Positions 1-9,421 are shown, counted from the stretch's first letter. The stretch: DNA of 40,434 nt from Candidatus Omnitrophota bacterium (GCA_016931055.1 JAFGFL010000027.1:1-40434), one strand, 5' to 3'. Numbers and translations: made by a program. The notes: generated by a model not told the origin, from the sequence alone.

Positions 1-298
1 CATAGGAGCATATTGCTTGTCGTCGTATTATTGCTAAAGAACAGAATTTTTATCAACCAAATTTCCGTGTCATTATCAATTAATTAAGGTCCAGTTATGT
101 GCCCCAAATTTCCGGCGGCCGCTTTTTTGATTGATAAGATTACAACTTTTAAGCTACGACGATACCGAAGCATGGATGGCGAGCGACTCTCTTAGGAAAT
201 TTCAGGGATATGCGCCGAAACCCGAATTGATTAAAGTCAAGTCGCGCGTCCCCTTTTTCTCCGTAAGTAAATCTGCGGTCCCTATTTATGCTGCGACG
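1..298. other. left-edge stretch without a convincing gene
   Basis: This is sequence between the window edge and the end of the antiporter gene. A plus-strand frame open from base 6 to the TAA near base 89 reads like a basic protein tail but is preceded in frame by a TAG at bases 3-5, so no gene can be called. A further open frame from about 131 to 322 runs into the 3' end of the antiporter gene on the other strand and has no recognisable domain or good ribosome binding site. No clear terminator hairpin was seen. Confidence 0.4.
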
Positions 299-2017
299 TC
301 ACTTTTTAGTAATATGTTTTGAGGCGAAAATGTCTTGCAATAATGACCAGATTTCATGCGTATCCGCGGCTTTCAATATCGAATCTCTGATTTGCTTTTT
401 GCTGATAGCCTTTGCGATGAGACTTAATATTTGCACTTGAGAATCATAGCCGTCAGGAGAGGTCAATATTAAAAAAATAAAACGGACAAGTTTGCCATCA
501 GGGGTGTTCCAATCAATTCCGTCAACGGACCTTCCGAAAAATATCACCGGCCGTCTAATCGCGGAAAGCCGCGCGTGCGGCACAGCCAATCCTTCCTCCA
601 TCCCCGTGCCCATCTCGTTTTCACGCTTCATCACGGCCTCATAGATGGTCTCGGAATCGGGCAAATCTTCCTGAGTATCTGCAAGAGCGCATAAATCCAT
701 AATCGCTTTATTTTTATCATTGTGTTTTATCGCTCCAACGATGCCCCGTGCAAAGAAATATTCAAGGATACTCACTTCTTTACGACTTTTGATCGAATAA
801 TTCAACCAAGGGCCAAGAATCACTGAAGATATGATCGCCCCGAAAACAATGGCCACAAATATCGGCTCTGTAATTAAATTATGTTCCAGGGCAAGCAAAC
901 CTACAACAATTTCCATTGCCCCGCCAGGGGTATGAGCAATAGCTATCGAAAGCCTGTTTGTTTTAGGTAATTTTGTCAGATTAACGCCAAACCAGGCGCC
1001 AAAGAACCTTCCTGAAATCCCAATAACGCTTGTAAGCGAGACAAGGTAAATATCAAAGTTCTTCAAAAAGTCTACTTTTAAACCAATATTTACAAAGAAT
1101 AACGGCACGAATATGGCATAAACCATTTGGGATATTACTTGCCGCGCATTCTCAGACAGGGCCCTGGAGCCGCCAGCCATGATCCCCGCGATAAAAAATC
1201 CAAAGAGGGCGTGAATGCCTATTTTCTGAGTTATGGCCCCGCATAAAGCGCCCAACAAACAAATAAACGTAAGCGACGCCCCCGGCTGAGGCATTTGTGC
1301 GGATTTTATGCCTGTAATTATTTTGTCAACGGTTTTTCTTCCGAAGGAAAGACAGACAGCCGTAAAGGCGAGCGTTGAACCCGCGATCATCACAACTTTT
1401 AGAACATCCAAACTGGCCTGCGTGAAAACACCCAGCACTAACGTGAAAATCAGCCATCCAATAATGTCATTGATAGACAAGGCTGACATGATCAAGAATC
1501 CGAGGTCGGTCTTCGAAAGCCTCAAGTCATGCAAAGCGCGCGCCGCGATAGGCATCGCGCTTATCGTCATGACCGTTGCCATAAAAATAGCGAAGATCAG
1601 CCGCTGATGGGAATTTACCAAATAATGGTCGGGCAGGAAAAAAAACGGAATAAAGGCGATCACCATAGGCATGATGATATCCGATAGGGCTATCTTTAAG
1701 GCGTCGCCTCTTTGCCTCCACGCGGAAGCAAAGTCAATTTCAAGCCCTGTTTCCAAAAGAAGAAATAGGACTCCTATCCATGCTACAGTTTCAAGCATAT
1801 TCTGCTGTATGACATCGTTGGGGAAAATCGCCTGATGCCAAAAAGGCATAAACCTGCCCATCATCGTAGGGCCTAAAAGGATTCCCACTAAAAGTTCTGC
1901 AGTAAGCGGCGGCTGTTTCCATTTTTGGAATAATTCGCCCAATCCCCTGGCCAGGCCAAGAAGAATTACAATCTGAACCAAAAAGATAAATATGTTATTT
2001 TCGTTTAAATAATGCAT
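299..2017 (-). CDS. cation/proton antiporter (CPA2-like) fused to a PTS EIIA domain
   Basis: Inner-membrane antiporter of 572 residues. Residues 1-410 form a hydrophobic Na+/H+ exchanger fold, with the ion-site motif SIND at 181-184 (N183-D184) and the helix-breaking stretch AHTPGG at 361-366. Residues about 425-568 are a PtsN-like EIIA type-2 domain with the motif GLAVPHAR, the phosphorylatable histidine being H481. In known families the Asn-Asp pair is typical of electroneutral exchange, while Asp-Asp favours electrogenic exchange; I infer the former here. The EIIA domain implies control of transport by phosphorelay state. No PTS EI or HPr gene lies in the window. The CorC-like gene is 44 bases upstream on the same strand, so the two are probably co-transcribed. 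Whether Na+ or K+ is moved cannot be told. Confidence 0.88.
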   Translation of the reverse strand: MHYLNENNIFIFLVQIVILLGLARGLGELFQKWKQPPLTAELLVGILLGPTMMGRFMPFWHQAIFPNDVIQQNMLETVAWIGVLFLLLETGLEIDFASAWRQRGDALKIALSDIIMPMVIAFIPFFFLPDHYLVNSHQRLIFAIFMATVMTISAMPIAARALHDLRLSKTDLGFLIMSALSINDIIGWLIFTLVLGVFTQASLDVLKVVMIAGSTLAFTAVCLSFGRKTVDKIITGIKSAQMPQPGASLTFICLLGALCGAITQKIGIHALFGFFIAGIMAGGSRALSENARQVISQMVYAIFVPLFFVNIGLKVDFLKNFDIYLVSLTSVIGISGRFFGAWFGVNLTKLPKTNRLSIAIAHTPGGAMEIVVGLLALEHNLITEPIFVAIVFGAIISSVILGPWLNYSIKSRKEVSILEYFFARGIVGAIKHNDKNKAIMDLCALADTQEDLPDSETIYEAVMKRENEMGTGMEEGLAVPHARLSAIRRPVIFFGRSVDGIDWNTPDGKLVRFIFLILTSPDGYDSQVQILSLIAKAISKKQIRDSILKAADTHEIWSLLQDIFASKHITKK

Positions 2018-2061
2018 TTTCTTATGTTAACGAATTCTTAAGACACGCGATGTAACCCGGA

Positions 2062-3411
2062 CTAATGGTCATGTATCTTTATATCCTTCTTGTTATGTTG
2101 CGCCTTTAAAACAAGCGCTTCAGCGAGTTTTCTCCGCCGAAGTTTCCTGACCGTAACGGAGATATTATCAAAAGACATGATTTCCCCGCCTTCAATTTCC
2201 CTGCCGAGCTTTCCGGCAACCCACTCTGCGAGCGTCGGCGTCCGTTCCGTCATATTTTCGACGGGAAGTTCCATGCCAAGCGTTGAGGCGACAACCTTCA
2301 TGGGGACCGCCCCGCCGATAATCCATCCTGAACCGACCGGTTGGACAAATACAGGGAGGCGGTCAAATTCATCTTCGATCTCTCCGACCAGTTCTTCAAT
2401 AATGTCTTCAAGGGCGATTAGCCCCAGCGTTTTTTGTTCATTGGAGATGACAAGAGCGATGTGCGCCTTTTCACGCATCATTTCCGATAAAACCTGCGAG
2501 AGGGGCGTTTCTGCAAGGACTTTCTTGATTGGCCGGGTTATCCCCCTGACGGTAGGATTTTCAGAGCTCATTTTCAGGGCGTTGACGATATCCTTGAAAT
2601 TTAGATAACCGATGATCGTCTGGGGATCCCCCCCCTTTTCGCAAACCGGAAAACGCGTATGCATATCAAGATGCGCTTTTATTAAGGCATCAGACAGGCT
2701 GTCGGTGACCGGGATCATGGAAATATAATCGACATCCAGCATGATGTCGGCCACCTTTCGTTGTGACAACTGGGCCGCTGAAAGAACGATCTTCTCCTCT
2801 TGGGCGCCAATGAGCCGGGAAGTCCGGGCAATGGCGGCCGCGGCCTTCAGTTCATGCAGGCTTTGCTTTTCTCTGGAGTCGGCCGATTCGCCTTCCCCCT
2901 TTTTCTTGCCGATAAGCATGATCTTTTTTACAATCGCCTCGAAGAAAGAAACGGCCGGGTCAGCGATCCCGGCGATCGCTTTCATGACCGGCGACAGTGA
3001 AAGGCAAACGGATTCCCGGTTATCCAATGCGAACATTTTCGGGACCAGCTCCGCGAAGATGATCGTAAAGGCGCTTAACGGGACAACAACACAAGCCACT
3101 GAAATAATCTCGGCATAAAAATGGGAAATCCCCATTTCCGTGAACAATGGCGTGAAGAACTTGTTGGCGCCGGCTCCGCCAGTGGCCGAGGCGATTGCCC
3201 CTGCCAAAGTGATGCCCAGCTGTACCACCGCAAGGCTGGCCTCCATCCGGTCTTTCATATATGCCGCTTCTTCCGAGCCGCGCTTCTTCAGCTGGCAAAG
3301 CGTCAAAAGCCGCGCCCGCGAAATCGATGCCAGGGCCATCTCATAAGAGGCAAAGACGGCGTTAACGAACAACATCAAGGCAATGACCAGAATTTCGTAA
3401 CCGAAAAACAT
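2062..3411 (-). CDS. CorC/CNNM-type transporter-associated protein (DUF21, two CBS, CorC_HlyC domain)
   Basis: A 449-residue member of the hemolysin C/CorC family. Residues 1-170 are the DUF21 membrane domain; a CBS pair covers about 221-280 and 292-345, with the typical ending LIALEDIIEELVGEIEDEFD; residues 358-432 form the CorC_HlyC domain, which contains the IIGGAVP strand. Family members take part in Mg2+ or Co2+ efflux and resistance, with CBS domains sensing adenine nucleotides with Mg2+. The start codon at 3411 has an AAAGGA ribosome site 8 bases upstream. It lies between mgtA and the antiporter on the same strand, about 108 bases downstream of mgtA, which supports a role in Mg2+ balance. 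The substrate is inferred from family and context. Confidence 0.88.
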   Translation of the reverse strand: MFFGYEILVIALMLFVNAVFASYEMALASISRARLLTLCQLKKRGSEEAAYMKDRMEASLAVVQLGITLAGAIASATGGAGANKFFTPLFTEMGISHFYAEIISVACVVVPLSAFTIIFAELVPKMFALDNRESVCLSLSPVMKAIAGIADPAVSFFEAIVKKIMLIGKKKGEGESADSREKQSLHELKAAAAIARTSRLIGAQEEKIVLSAAQLSQRKVADIMLDVDYISMIPVTDSLSDALIKAHLDMHTRFPVCEKGGDPQTIIGYLNFKDIVNALKMSSENPTVRGITRPIKKVLAETPLSQVLSEMMREKAHIALVISNEQKTLGLIALEDIIEELVGEIEDEFDRLPVFVQPVGSGWIIGGAVPMKVVASTLGMELPVENMTERTPTLAEWVAGKLGREIEGGEIMSFDNISVTVRKLRRRKLAEALVLKAQHNKKDIKIHDH

Positions 3412-3519
3412 GTATTCTATCCTTTCTATCCAAAATTCGTGAATGTCTAGTCAGTATTATTCACTACGCATTATTTACGCCAATGAACAAAGGTTGGCCG
3501 GGCGGCTTCTCCTCCGCTT

Positions 3520-6081
3520 TTATTCATAGCCGTATCGCCTTATAAACCAGCTTTTCACGAATTGGACCAGGCCCAAATATAGGGCGACGATTATAAGCAG
3601 GGCAAGGAAATAAAGCGGCGGCGGCTGGACAAAACCAAAATATTTGCCAAGAGGCAGAAACGGCAAGACAAGAGCTATACTCACAATATAAATGGAAGTG
3701 AACATTAAGAACTGGCTGGGCTTACTCTCGATAAAGGGAATTTTGCCGGTGCGTATGATGTGGATGACGAGCGTTTGCGTGCAAAGAGACTCCAAAAACC
3801 AGCCGGTGTTAAATAAAGGCTGTTGGGCGTGAAAGATGAACCATAATACTCCGAACGTCGTAAAATCAAAGATCGAGCTCACCGGGCCGATAAAAAACAT
3901 GAATTTCTTTATGTATCCGACATTCCACGGCCTTGACTTCATCAGATATTCTTGGTCGACTTCATCGGACGGTATGGCAATCTGCGAAATATCATAAAGA
4001 AGGTTGTTCAGCAGTATTTGGATGGGAAGCATGGGCAAAAACGGCAAAAACAGGCTTGCGCCGGTCATGCTGAACATGTTGCCGAAGTTTGAGCTCGCGC
4101 CCATCTTGATATACTTAAGGATATTGCCGAACGTCCTTCTGCCTTCGATAACGCCGTCTACAAGCACCATCAGGTTCTTCTTTAAAAGAATGATATCCGC
4201 CGACTCCTTGGCGATATCGACCGCGTTATTGACGGAGATGCCGACGTCCGCCATCTTAAGCGCCGGGGCGTCATTAATGCCGTCGCCAAGGTACCCGACA
4301 ATATGGTTATTATCGTGCAAGGCGCTGATGACCCGGCCCTTCTGAAGCGGCGACAGACGGGCAAAGACGGTGGTTGTTTTGACCAATTCCCGCAGTTCCA
4401 TGTCGCCGGCCTTTTCAACCTGCTCGCCGCTCGCAAATCCTTTGATGTCCAAACCGACTTCACTGCATATCTTTTTTGTGACTAATTCGTTATCGCCTGT
4501 CAGGACCTTGAAATCGATCCCGAGGCTTTTCAATGTCTCGATTGTCTTTTTGGCTGTCGGCTTGGGCGGATCAAGAAAAGCGATGTATCCTTTAAGGATC
4601 AGATTCTGCTCGTCTTCCTTCGTATATCTATTTTTCGGCCGGTCAAAATCCTTATAGGCAATGGCTAAGACCCTGAAGCCTTCGGAACTCAATTTGTTAT
4701 ATTCCTCTTTCAGGTCCAGAAGCACTAAATTGCCGGCATCCAGGTCCAGGATCTCGTTTTCCAGCTCGAATTTTGTGCATCGTTTATAGATCTCTTCAGG
4801 CGCGCCCTTCACAATAAGCCGGTGCCTTCCCTCATTCTCAACGACCACGGACATGAGTTTCCGGGAGAAATCAAAAGGGATCTCGTCAAATTTCTTATAT
4901 TGTTTTACAACAAGCTTTTCATGTTTGAGGATCGCCATGTCCAGGATATTTTTTAATCCGGTCTGATAGTAGCTGTTGATATAGGCAAATCGCAGCACGT
5001 CATCATCTTCTTTGCGCACGACATCGCAGTGTTTTTCGAGGATGATCCTGTCCAGCGTTAACGTCCCGGTCTTATCCGTGCAAAGCACGTCCATGGCGCC
5101 GAAATTCTGGATCGCATTCAAGCGCTTGACGATCACGTCTTTTTTGGACATGACGATAGCCCCTTTGGACAGATTGATCGCCACAAGCATGGGAAGCATC
5201 TCCGGGGTAAGCCCGACCGCGACGGAGAGGGCAAAAAGAAGCGCTTCAATGAGGTTGCCTTTATTCAAAGCATTAATGCCGAAGATCAGAAGCACCAAAA
5301 CAACCATGATACGGATCATGAGCCACATGAACTTCTGAATGCCCTTGTCAAAACTGCTTTCAACAACGATCGTGGCCAGTTTTTGCGATATCTCGCCGAA
5401 TTGGGTTGAAAGCCCGGATTTCACAACGACCCCGAGACCGGTCCCGCTGACAACGCTTGATCCCATGAACGCGATATTCGTCAAGTCCGAATGAGAACGC
5501 CTTTCAGAGACCACGGCTTCGGACGTCTTCTCAACCGGAAAAGACTCGCCTGTGAGAGCCGCCTGATTGATGAACAGGTCCTTGCATGAAATAATCCTCA
5601 AATCCGCCGGGATCATGTCGCCGGCGAACAGATCGACAATGTCTCCGGGAACGATGTCCTTGATATTCACTTCTTTGGGCCTTCCGTTCCGATAAACGCT
5701 GGCGGTGATGCGCACCATTTCGCTGAGCCTGTCCGCCTCTTTGCCTGCCTTGTGCTCCTGAACGAACGAGAGAAAAACACTGATCAGCGCCATGGCGATG
5801 ACCAGAATCGCGCTTATCTTCTCGCCGAAAAAGAACGAGAAACCCGCAACGATCAAGAGGACTATAACCAAAGGATTGAGGAATTTAAAGAGGATCTGAA
5901 GAATAATCGTTCTTTTCTTTTTCTTGGCAGGTTCGTTAGTGCCGTATTTCTCAAGCCGGTTAACGGCCTCGGCATCACTCAGCCCTTTCTCAGAGGCGGC
6001 CAACTTCTCAAAAAGAAGGTCCGAAGCGCATCCGGCGTAATCAAAATCCCAATTTTGAAGTTTGATTTTTTCGTTGATCAT
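3520..6081 (-). CDS. mgtA: Mg2+-importing P-type ATPase, MgtA/MgtB type
   Basis: A P3B-type ATPase of 853 residues, normal for MgtA. Numbered from the ATG at 6081: actuator motif TGES at 177-180, the phosphorylated aspartate D336 in DKTGTLT, KGAPEE near 425, TGDN at 528-531 and the hinge GDGIND at 599-604. The membrane segment GLTPEMLPM near 290 and the C-terminal NNLLYDISQ and ESLCTQTLVIHIIRT stretches are characteristic of Mg2+ ATPases rather than Ca2+ or Na+/K+ pumps. A TTG one codon earlier (6084) is possible but ATG is preferred; the ribosome site is weak. It sits 68 bases downstream of comEC and upstream of the CorC-like gene on the same strand. No long Mg2+-sensing leader is visible. 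Confidence 0.93.
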   Translation of the reverse strand: MINEKIKLQNWDFDYAGCASDLLFEKLAASEKGLSDAEAVNRLEKYGTNEPAKKKKRTIILQILFKFLNPLVIVLLIVAGFSFFFGEKISAILVIAMALISVFLSFVQEHKAGKEADRLSEMVRITASVYRNGRPKEVNIKDIVPGDIVDLFAGDMIPADLRIISCKDLFINQAALTGESFPVEKTSEAVVSERRSHSDLTNIAFMGSSVVSGTGLGVVVKSGLSTQFGEISQKLATIVVESSFDKGIQKFMWLMIRIMVVLVLLIFGINALNKGNLIEALLFALSVAVGLTPEMLPMLVAINLSKGAIVMSKKDVIVKRLNAIQNFGAMDVLCTDKTGTLTLDRIILEKHCDVVRKEDDDVLRFAYINSYYQTGLKNILDMAILKHEKLVVKQYKKFDEIPFDFSRKLMSVVVENEGRHRLIVKGAPEEIYKRCTKFELENEILDLDAGNLVLLDLKEEYNKLSSEGFRVLAIAYKDFDRPKNRYTKEDEQNLILKGYIAFLDPPKPTAKKTIETLKSLGIDFKVLTGDNELVTKKICSEVGLDIKGFASGEQVEKAGDMELRELVKTTTVFARLSPLQKGRVISALHDNNHIVGYLGDGINDAPALKMADVGISVNNAVDIAKESADIILLKKNLMVLVDGVIEGRRTFGNILKYIKMGASSNFGNMFSMTGASLFLPFLPMLPIQILLNNLLYDISQIAIPSDEVDQEYLMKSRPWNVGYIKKFMFFIGPVSSIFDFTTFGVLWFIFHAQQPLFNTGWFLESLCTQTLVIHIIRTGKIPFIESKPSQFLMFTSIYIVSIALVLPFLPLGKYFGFVQPPPLYFLALLIIVALYLGLVQFVKSWFIRRYGYE

Positions 6082-6148
6082 CAATAATTTTTCTTATAAA
6101 GGTACGATTAAAGCATAAAATGCAGAGTCATTACGGGTAAGTTTTAGG

Positions 6149-7744
6149 CTAATCCACGGCTTTTTTCAGCCGTAAACTATAAAAACTTACGATAACGATC
6201 ATCAGCCCATAATACAAGAAGACTCCCCATAAGGGAAGATTTTTTAATTGATAATAAGACCCCGGGATTTGAGCGAATAAAAATACGACGGCGATCATCA
6301 GATTAAGAAACGCGATAATGCAGTTGGCAAAGGCATAAGCGACAAACGGGAATAGGCCCCCTGCTGCCAAAAGCCCCATTCCCAAGAATATGATCAGCGA
6401 GGCCAGAGGCACGACAAAGAGGTTCGCGATGATGACAACAGGCGTGATGAGCTTAAAATAATAGGCGGTCATGGCCACGACCCCCACATAAGCAGCGATA
6501 GAAACAGCTACGGATTGCAGTAAATATTTTATGATTTTGAATTTGATGAAAGACGGCTCTCTTTTATTCTTGAGCCTATGCTCTTTGTAGGATTTTTCGA
6601 TTAATGCCGGAAACAGTTTGTAAAATAAACCCATGATTGGGGGATACAAAAGGATAATAAATAGCACACTGACAAACGACAATTGGAATCCAACATCAAA
6701 CAGATTGAGCGGCTTTATAAGCAGTAGGATGAGCGCCGCGGCTGCCAAGGTATTTATCGATTCATGCTCGCGCTCAAGCAGGAAGCTTATAAGAAAGACA
6801 ACAGCCATGATCGTCGCGCGGACAACGGGCGGCTGGCCGCCGGTCATAACGGCATACAGGACCAACAAAACCATGGTCAAAACATATTGCGCCGCCCTGG
6901 GGATAGGAAACATTTTTAAAATGATCACGATCACATACGACACGATTCCGATATTGAATCCGGATATGGCAATGATATGGGCAACGCCGGAGATTTTGAA
7001 AAGATCATAAACGCTTTTGGGAATGTTGTGCCGGTCGCCTAGAAGAAAGGCTTGCATAATGCCGGCCTCCTCTTTCGGCAAATTCTTTTGAAGAATTCCG
7101 TTCAATCTGTGTTTTAGCCTTAAGGATAAGGATTTTATAAGATGGCCTTGATTACGTTTGAGGACTAAAACGCGGCCAGTTTTCTTGACGCTGAGTATAA
7201 ACGTGATGCCTTGGCGGTAAAGATACTTGCGATACGAAAAATCGCTCTCTTTGGAATAGTCAAACGGCCGGTGCATTTTCCCTTCGAGCATTATATAGTC
7301 GCCGTAACGGATATCTTCCTCCCGAAAAAGGTTAACCAGGACCGCACCGTGACGGTCTTTCCATCCCCACTTCGATCTAAATCGCTTGACATCCAAGGCA
7401 AAAACCGTCTTTTTCCCTTTAAAAAATGACCGTGGTTCCACGTCAGAAATAACCTTCCCTTCCACTAGCATAAGACCTTTGCGATAGCCGTAGGAAAGCC
7501 TGCTGATGTGGTTTGAAGGGACAGTTTCATAGGTTTTGGAATAGACCGAGCCGACGCAAAGAACTGCGAGCAATAGGGATATGGTTGCCATTCTTGGCTT
7601 TTGTATGAATGAGCACAGAAGCAAAAATGACGCCGCCAGAAAAGAAAAGAACGCAAAAGAGATGTGTAAATATTGATTAATGACAATCCCGAGCATAAAA
7701 GACACGCAAACCCAGAGTAATGGACGATGGGAATGAGATTTCAT
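6149..7744 (-). CDS. comEC: ComEC/Rec2-type DNA-uptake channel lacking the metallo-beta-lactamase domain
   Basis: A 531-residue polytopic membrane protein. The N-terminal part has three hydrophobic segments and a DUF4131-like OB region (residues about 50-190). The Competence domain (about 210-490) carries the signature HIIAISGFNIGIV, followed by many helices. In known systems ComEC passes single-stranded DNA across the inner membrane. Typical bacterial ComEC is 700-800 residues and ends in a metallo-beta-lactamase-like domain; here the protein stops right after the last helices with a basic tail, so that domain is absent and no separate copy lies nearby. The ATG is one base after the comEA stop codon, so the pair is translationally coupled. 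DNA uptake needs pilus parts not present here apart from a pseudopilin at 30100. Confidence 0.9.
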   Translation of the reverse strand: MKSHSHRPLLWVCVSFMLGIVINQYLHISFAFFSFLAASFLLLCSFIQKPRMATISLLLAVLCVGSVYSKTYETVPSNHISRLSYGYRKGLMLVEGKVISDVEPRSFFKGKKTVFALDVKRFRSKWGWKDRHGAVLVNLFREEDIRYGDYIMLEGKMHRPFDYSKESDFSYRKYLYRQGITFILSVKKTGRVLVLKRNQGHLIKSLSLRLKHRLNGILQKNLPKEEAGIMQAFLLGDRHNIPKSVYDLFKISGVAHIIAISGFNIGIVSYVIVIILKMFPIPRAAQYVLTMVLLVLYAVMTGGQPPVVRATIMAVVFLISFLLEREHESINTLAAAALILLLIKPLNLFDVGFQLSFVSVLFIILLYPPIMGLFYKLFPALIEKSYKEHRLKNKREPSFIKFKIIKYLLQSVAVSIAAYVGVVAMTAYYFKLITPVVIIANLFVVPLASLIIFLGMGLLAAGGLFPFVAYAFANCIIAFLNLMIAVVFLFAQIPGSYYQLKNLPLWGVFLYYGLMIVIVSFYSLRLKKAVD

Positions 7745-7745
7745 C

Positions 7746-8084
7746 TTATTTTACGTACAGGTGTTTTGAGAATATTTCGAACTTCTTTTGGTTTATTCCT
7801 TTGACAGCCTTGATCTGGTCGAGCGAAGTAAACAGCCCTTTTTGGGCCCTTATTTCTAAAATTTTCGCGGCGGTGGAATCGCCGATGTAAGGAACGTTAA
7901 CAAGGTCATCATAAGACGCCTTGTTAATATTGATCTTACGATAAGGTTGATGCGCTTCGATGAACTGTACGGCATTCTTGAGCTTGGGATATTTCTTGAT
8001 CACATATCCCAGCCCGGATCCGGCCGCTAAAACAAAGGTAAAGAAGAACAACACGGTTTTTTCTTCTTTGGTAAGAAAAATCAT
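7746..8084 (-). CDS. comEA: ComEA-like helix-hairpin-helix DNA-binding protein
   Basis: A 112-residue membrane-anchored protein. After a short charged start (MIFLTKEEK) there is one N-terminal transmembrane helix, then a linker and a C-terminal double helix-hairpin-helix domain beginning INKASYDDLVNVPYIGDSTA, typical of ComEA, the periplasmic DNA receptor of competence. The frame is open up to 8150 through a TTG start, but the ATG at 8084 places the charged residues and helix as in the family, so it was chosen; the ribosome site is poor for both. It is followed within one base by comEC. A good promoter lies at 8212-8240. Confidence 0.85.
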   Translation of the reverse strand: MIFLTKEEKTVLFFFTFVLAAGSGLGYVIKKYPKLKNAVQFIEAHQPYRKININKASYDDLVNVPYIGDSTAAKILEIRAQKGLFTSLDQIKAVKGINQKKFEIFSKHLYVK

Positions 8085-8211
8085 TGCTGTTATAGAATAA
8101 GTTGAATTAATAAACTTTCTACAACCAATGTGTCCAGGTTCAGATATCAAGAATGATCTTGCGGGGGATAAATTGGTAGGGGGATCCTAATATTAAGAGG
8201 GTGGATTGTTT

Positions 8212-8240
8212 ATCCTAACAATCTAAAACATTTCTGTCAA
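8212..8240 (-). promoter_or_regulatory. promoter for comEA-comEC
   Basis: On the minus strand a TTGACA box (8240-8235) is followed after 17 bases by TAGGAT (8217-8212). A palindrome, GATTGTT at 8204-8210 and AACAATC at 8217-8223, overlaps the -10 box and is placed where a regulator could bind. The predicted leader before the comEA ATG is about 120 bases. Inferred from sequence alone. Confidence 0.5.
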
Positions 8241-8365
8241 ATTAAATTACAGCAGCAATTTGCGGGCTGGCTTACGCCTTCTACATATCACTTTTAAGAT
8301 GATACACCATGCTCTGAAAAGGGTTAACAGACTAAAAACAATAGAAAACGGCAATCAATGGCAAT

Positions 8366-9067
8366 TTATGACGGTGATCCCGTAAAATAAGAGAGAATCT
8401 TTTGGATTATGACGGTACCGCCGGCAATGAGAAACGCGAAATAGACGAATGTTGCTAAGTTGACAAGATGCCCTAATAAGATAAAAAGACCATCCCGCTG
8501 CAACAAACCAATGGCCAAAAGCAGCAATGCAAGGCCGGGAAGCGTGTTGCTAAAGGGGACAAATCCAAATGGTGCCATCAAGAGAACCGCTCCGATAATA
8601 AGGGAAAAGTTATTCACCGCGCCTCTTAATCCATCGGAAGTTAAATTTTTCAAGCGGTGGGGATGAGTTAATCGCTCCAATTGACGAAAGAATTTTAGGC
8701 CTTGATTCAGTCCTGCGTGAAGTTTTTCTGCCGGCAAGATGCGCTCTTCAAAACGCTTTGGAAGCCACAGGTTACGGCCCAACAAACGGCTCAAACCAAT
8801 GAGCAAAATAGCAGCGCCGAAGACGGTGCTGACTCCTGGGATCGAAACTGGGACCATAAAAGGGATCGTCAGAAAAATAGTAAGGAGCATGAGCCCATCC
8901 TGGCCAAAGAGATCCCGGATCTCAGCCAGGCTCACCCCTTCTTCCGGCAAGCTGTCAATGACCACTTTAAGCTTTTCTCCCAGGGAATCCTTTTCCAATC
9001 CTGCCTTTTGTTCCTGAGTAAGATAAATGTGGTGATCGCCGGGAAGATTTCTTTGATCGGGTTCCAT
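8366..9067 (-). CDS. ExoD family membrane protein
   Basis: A 233-residue protein matching the ExoD family by overall pattern: a cytosolic N-terminus with SLGEKLKVVIDSLPEEGVSLAEI, a hydrophobic hairpin with GLMLLTIFLTIPFMVPVSIPG, a middle segment ERLTHPHRL, and two or three C-terminal helices with MAPFGFVPFSNTLPGLALLL. ExoD affects exopolysaccharide production in rhizobia but its molecular role is unknown; many unrelated bacteria have it without any polysaccharide cluster, as here. It stands between comEA and the efflux operon on the same strand, separated from both, and is probably its own unit. Family assignment is strong, function is not. Confidence 0.8.
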   Translation of the reverse strand: MEPDQRNLPGDHHIYLTQEQKAGLEKDSLGEKLKVVIDSLPEEGVSLAEIRDLFGQDGLMLLTIFLTIPFMVPVSIPGVSTVFGAAILLIGLSRLLGRNLWLPKRFEERILPAEKLHAGLNQGLKFFRQLERLTHPHRLKNLTSDGLRGAVNNFSLIIGAVLLMAPFGFVPFSNTLPGLALLLLAIGLLQRDGLFILLGHLVNLATFVYFAFLIAGGTVIIQKILSYFTGSPS

Positions 9068-9124
9068 TAGACAGTTCCCTAATGATTAAGATTGCGCTAA
9101 GCGTAGAATAATATAGTATGATAT

Positions 9125-9421
9125 TTAACTGGATTGAAGCAATTCCCAGACAAAAGCTTTGACCCCTTCTTTTCCCATATCGTGACGGAGATTATTAACA
9201 ACGTTCAACAAGTTATTCGCTTCGACGGGCGAGCAAGCGACATAAAGGATGTTGTTTTTTTCAGGCCAGATATGGTTGCCAAGATGCGACCCCGAAGTTT
9301 CTCCCCGTCCAAAGACACCGCAGACCTTCGTGTAATTTTTTAATCCGCAAGAACTCAAGGCCTCCATCACTTCCAAATCGATGGCTTCGTTATAAACGAT
9401 CATGACCATCTGTTGAATCAT
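9125..9421 (-). CDS. PII-like protein at the end of the RND efflux operon
   Basis: A 98-residue soluble protein with the beta-alpha-beta pattern of the PII superfamily. Residues 2-10 form the first strand, and the segment 30-54 has the motif VFGRGETSGSHLG followed by WPEKN, seen in PII-like proteins linked to RND efflux genes rather than in GlnB/GlnK, which have a Tyr-51 T-loop that I do not see. Its ATG overlaps the stop codon of the RND gene (shared ATGA at 9418-9421), so it is translationally coupled to the pump. A role as a small trimeric sensor or regulator of the pump is inference; the ligand is unknown. Confidence 0.7.
   Translation of the reverse strand: MIQQMVMIVYNEAIDLEVMEALSSCGLKNYTKVCGVFGRGETSGSHLGNHIWPEKNNILYVACSPVEANNLLNVVNNLRHDMGKEGVKAFVWELLQSS

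Noticed and set aside
1-89. Possible tail of a protein entering from the left edge in the plus frame ending at base 89
   Set aside because: An in-frame TAG at bases 3-5 and no recognisable motif; too short to support.
131-322. 63-codon plus-strand open frame
   Set aside because: TTG start, no ribosome site, no domain, and it runs into the antiporter gene on the opposite strand.
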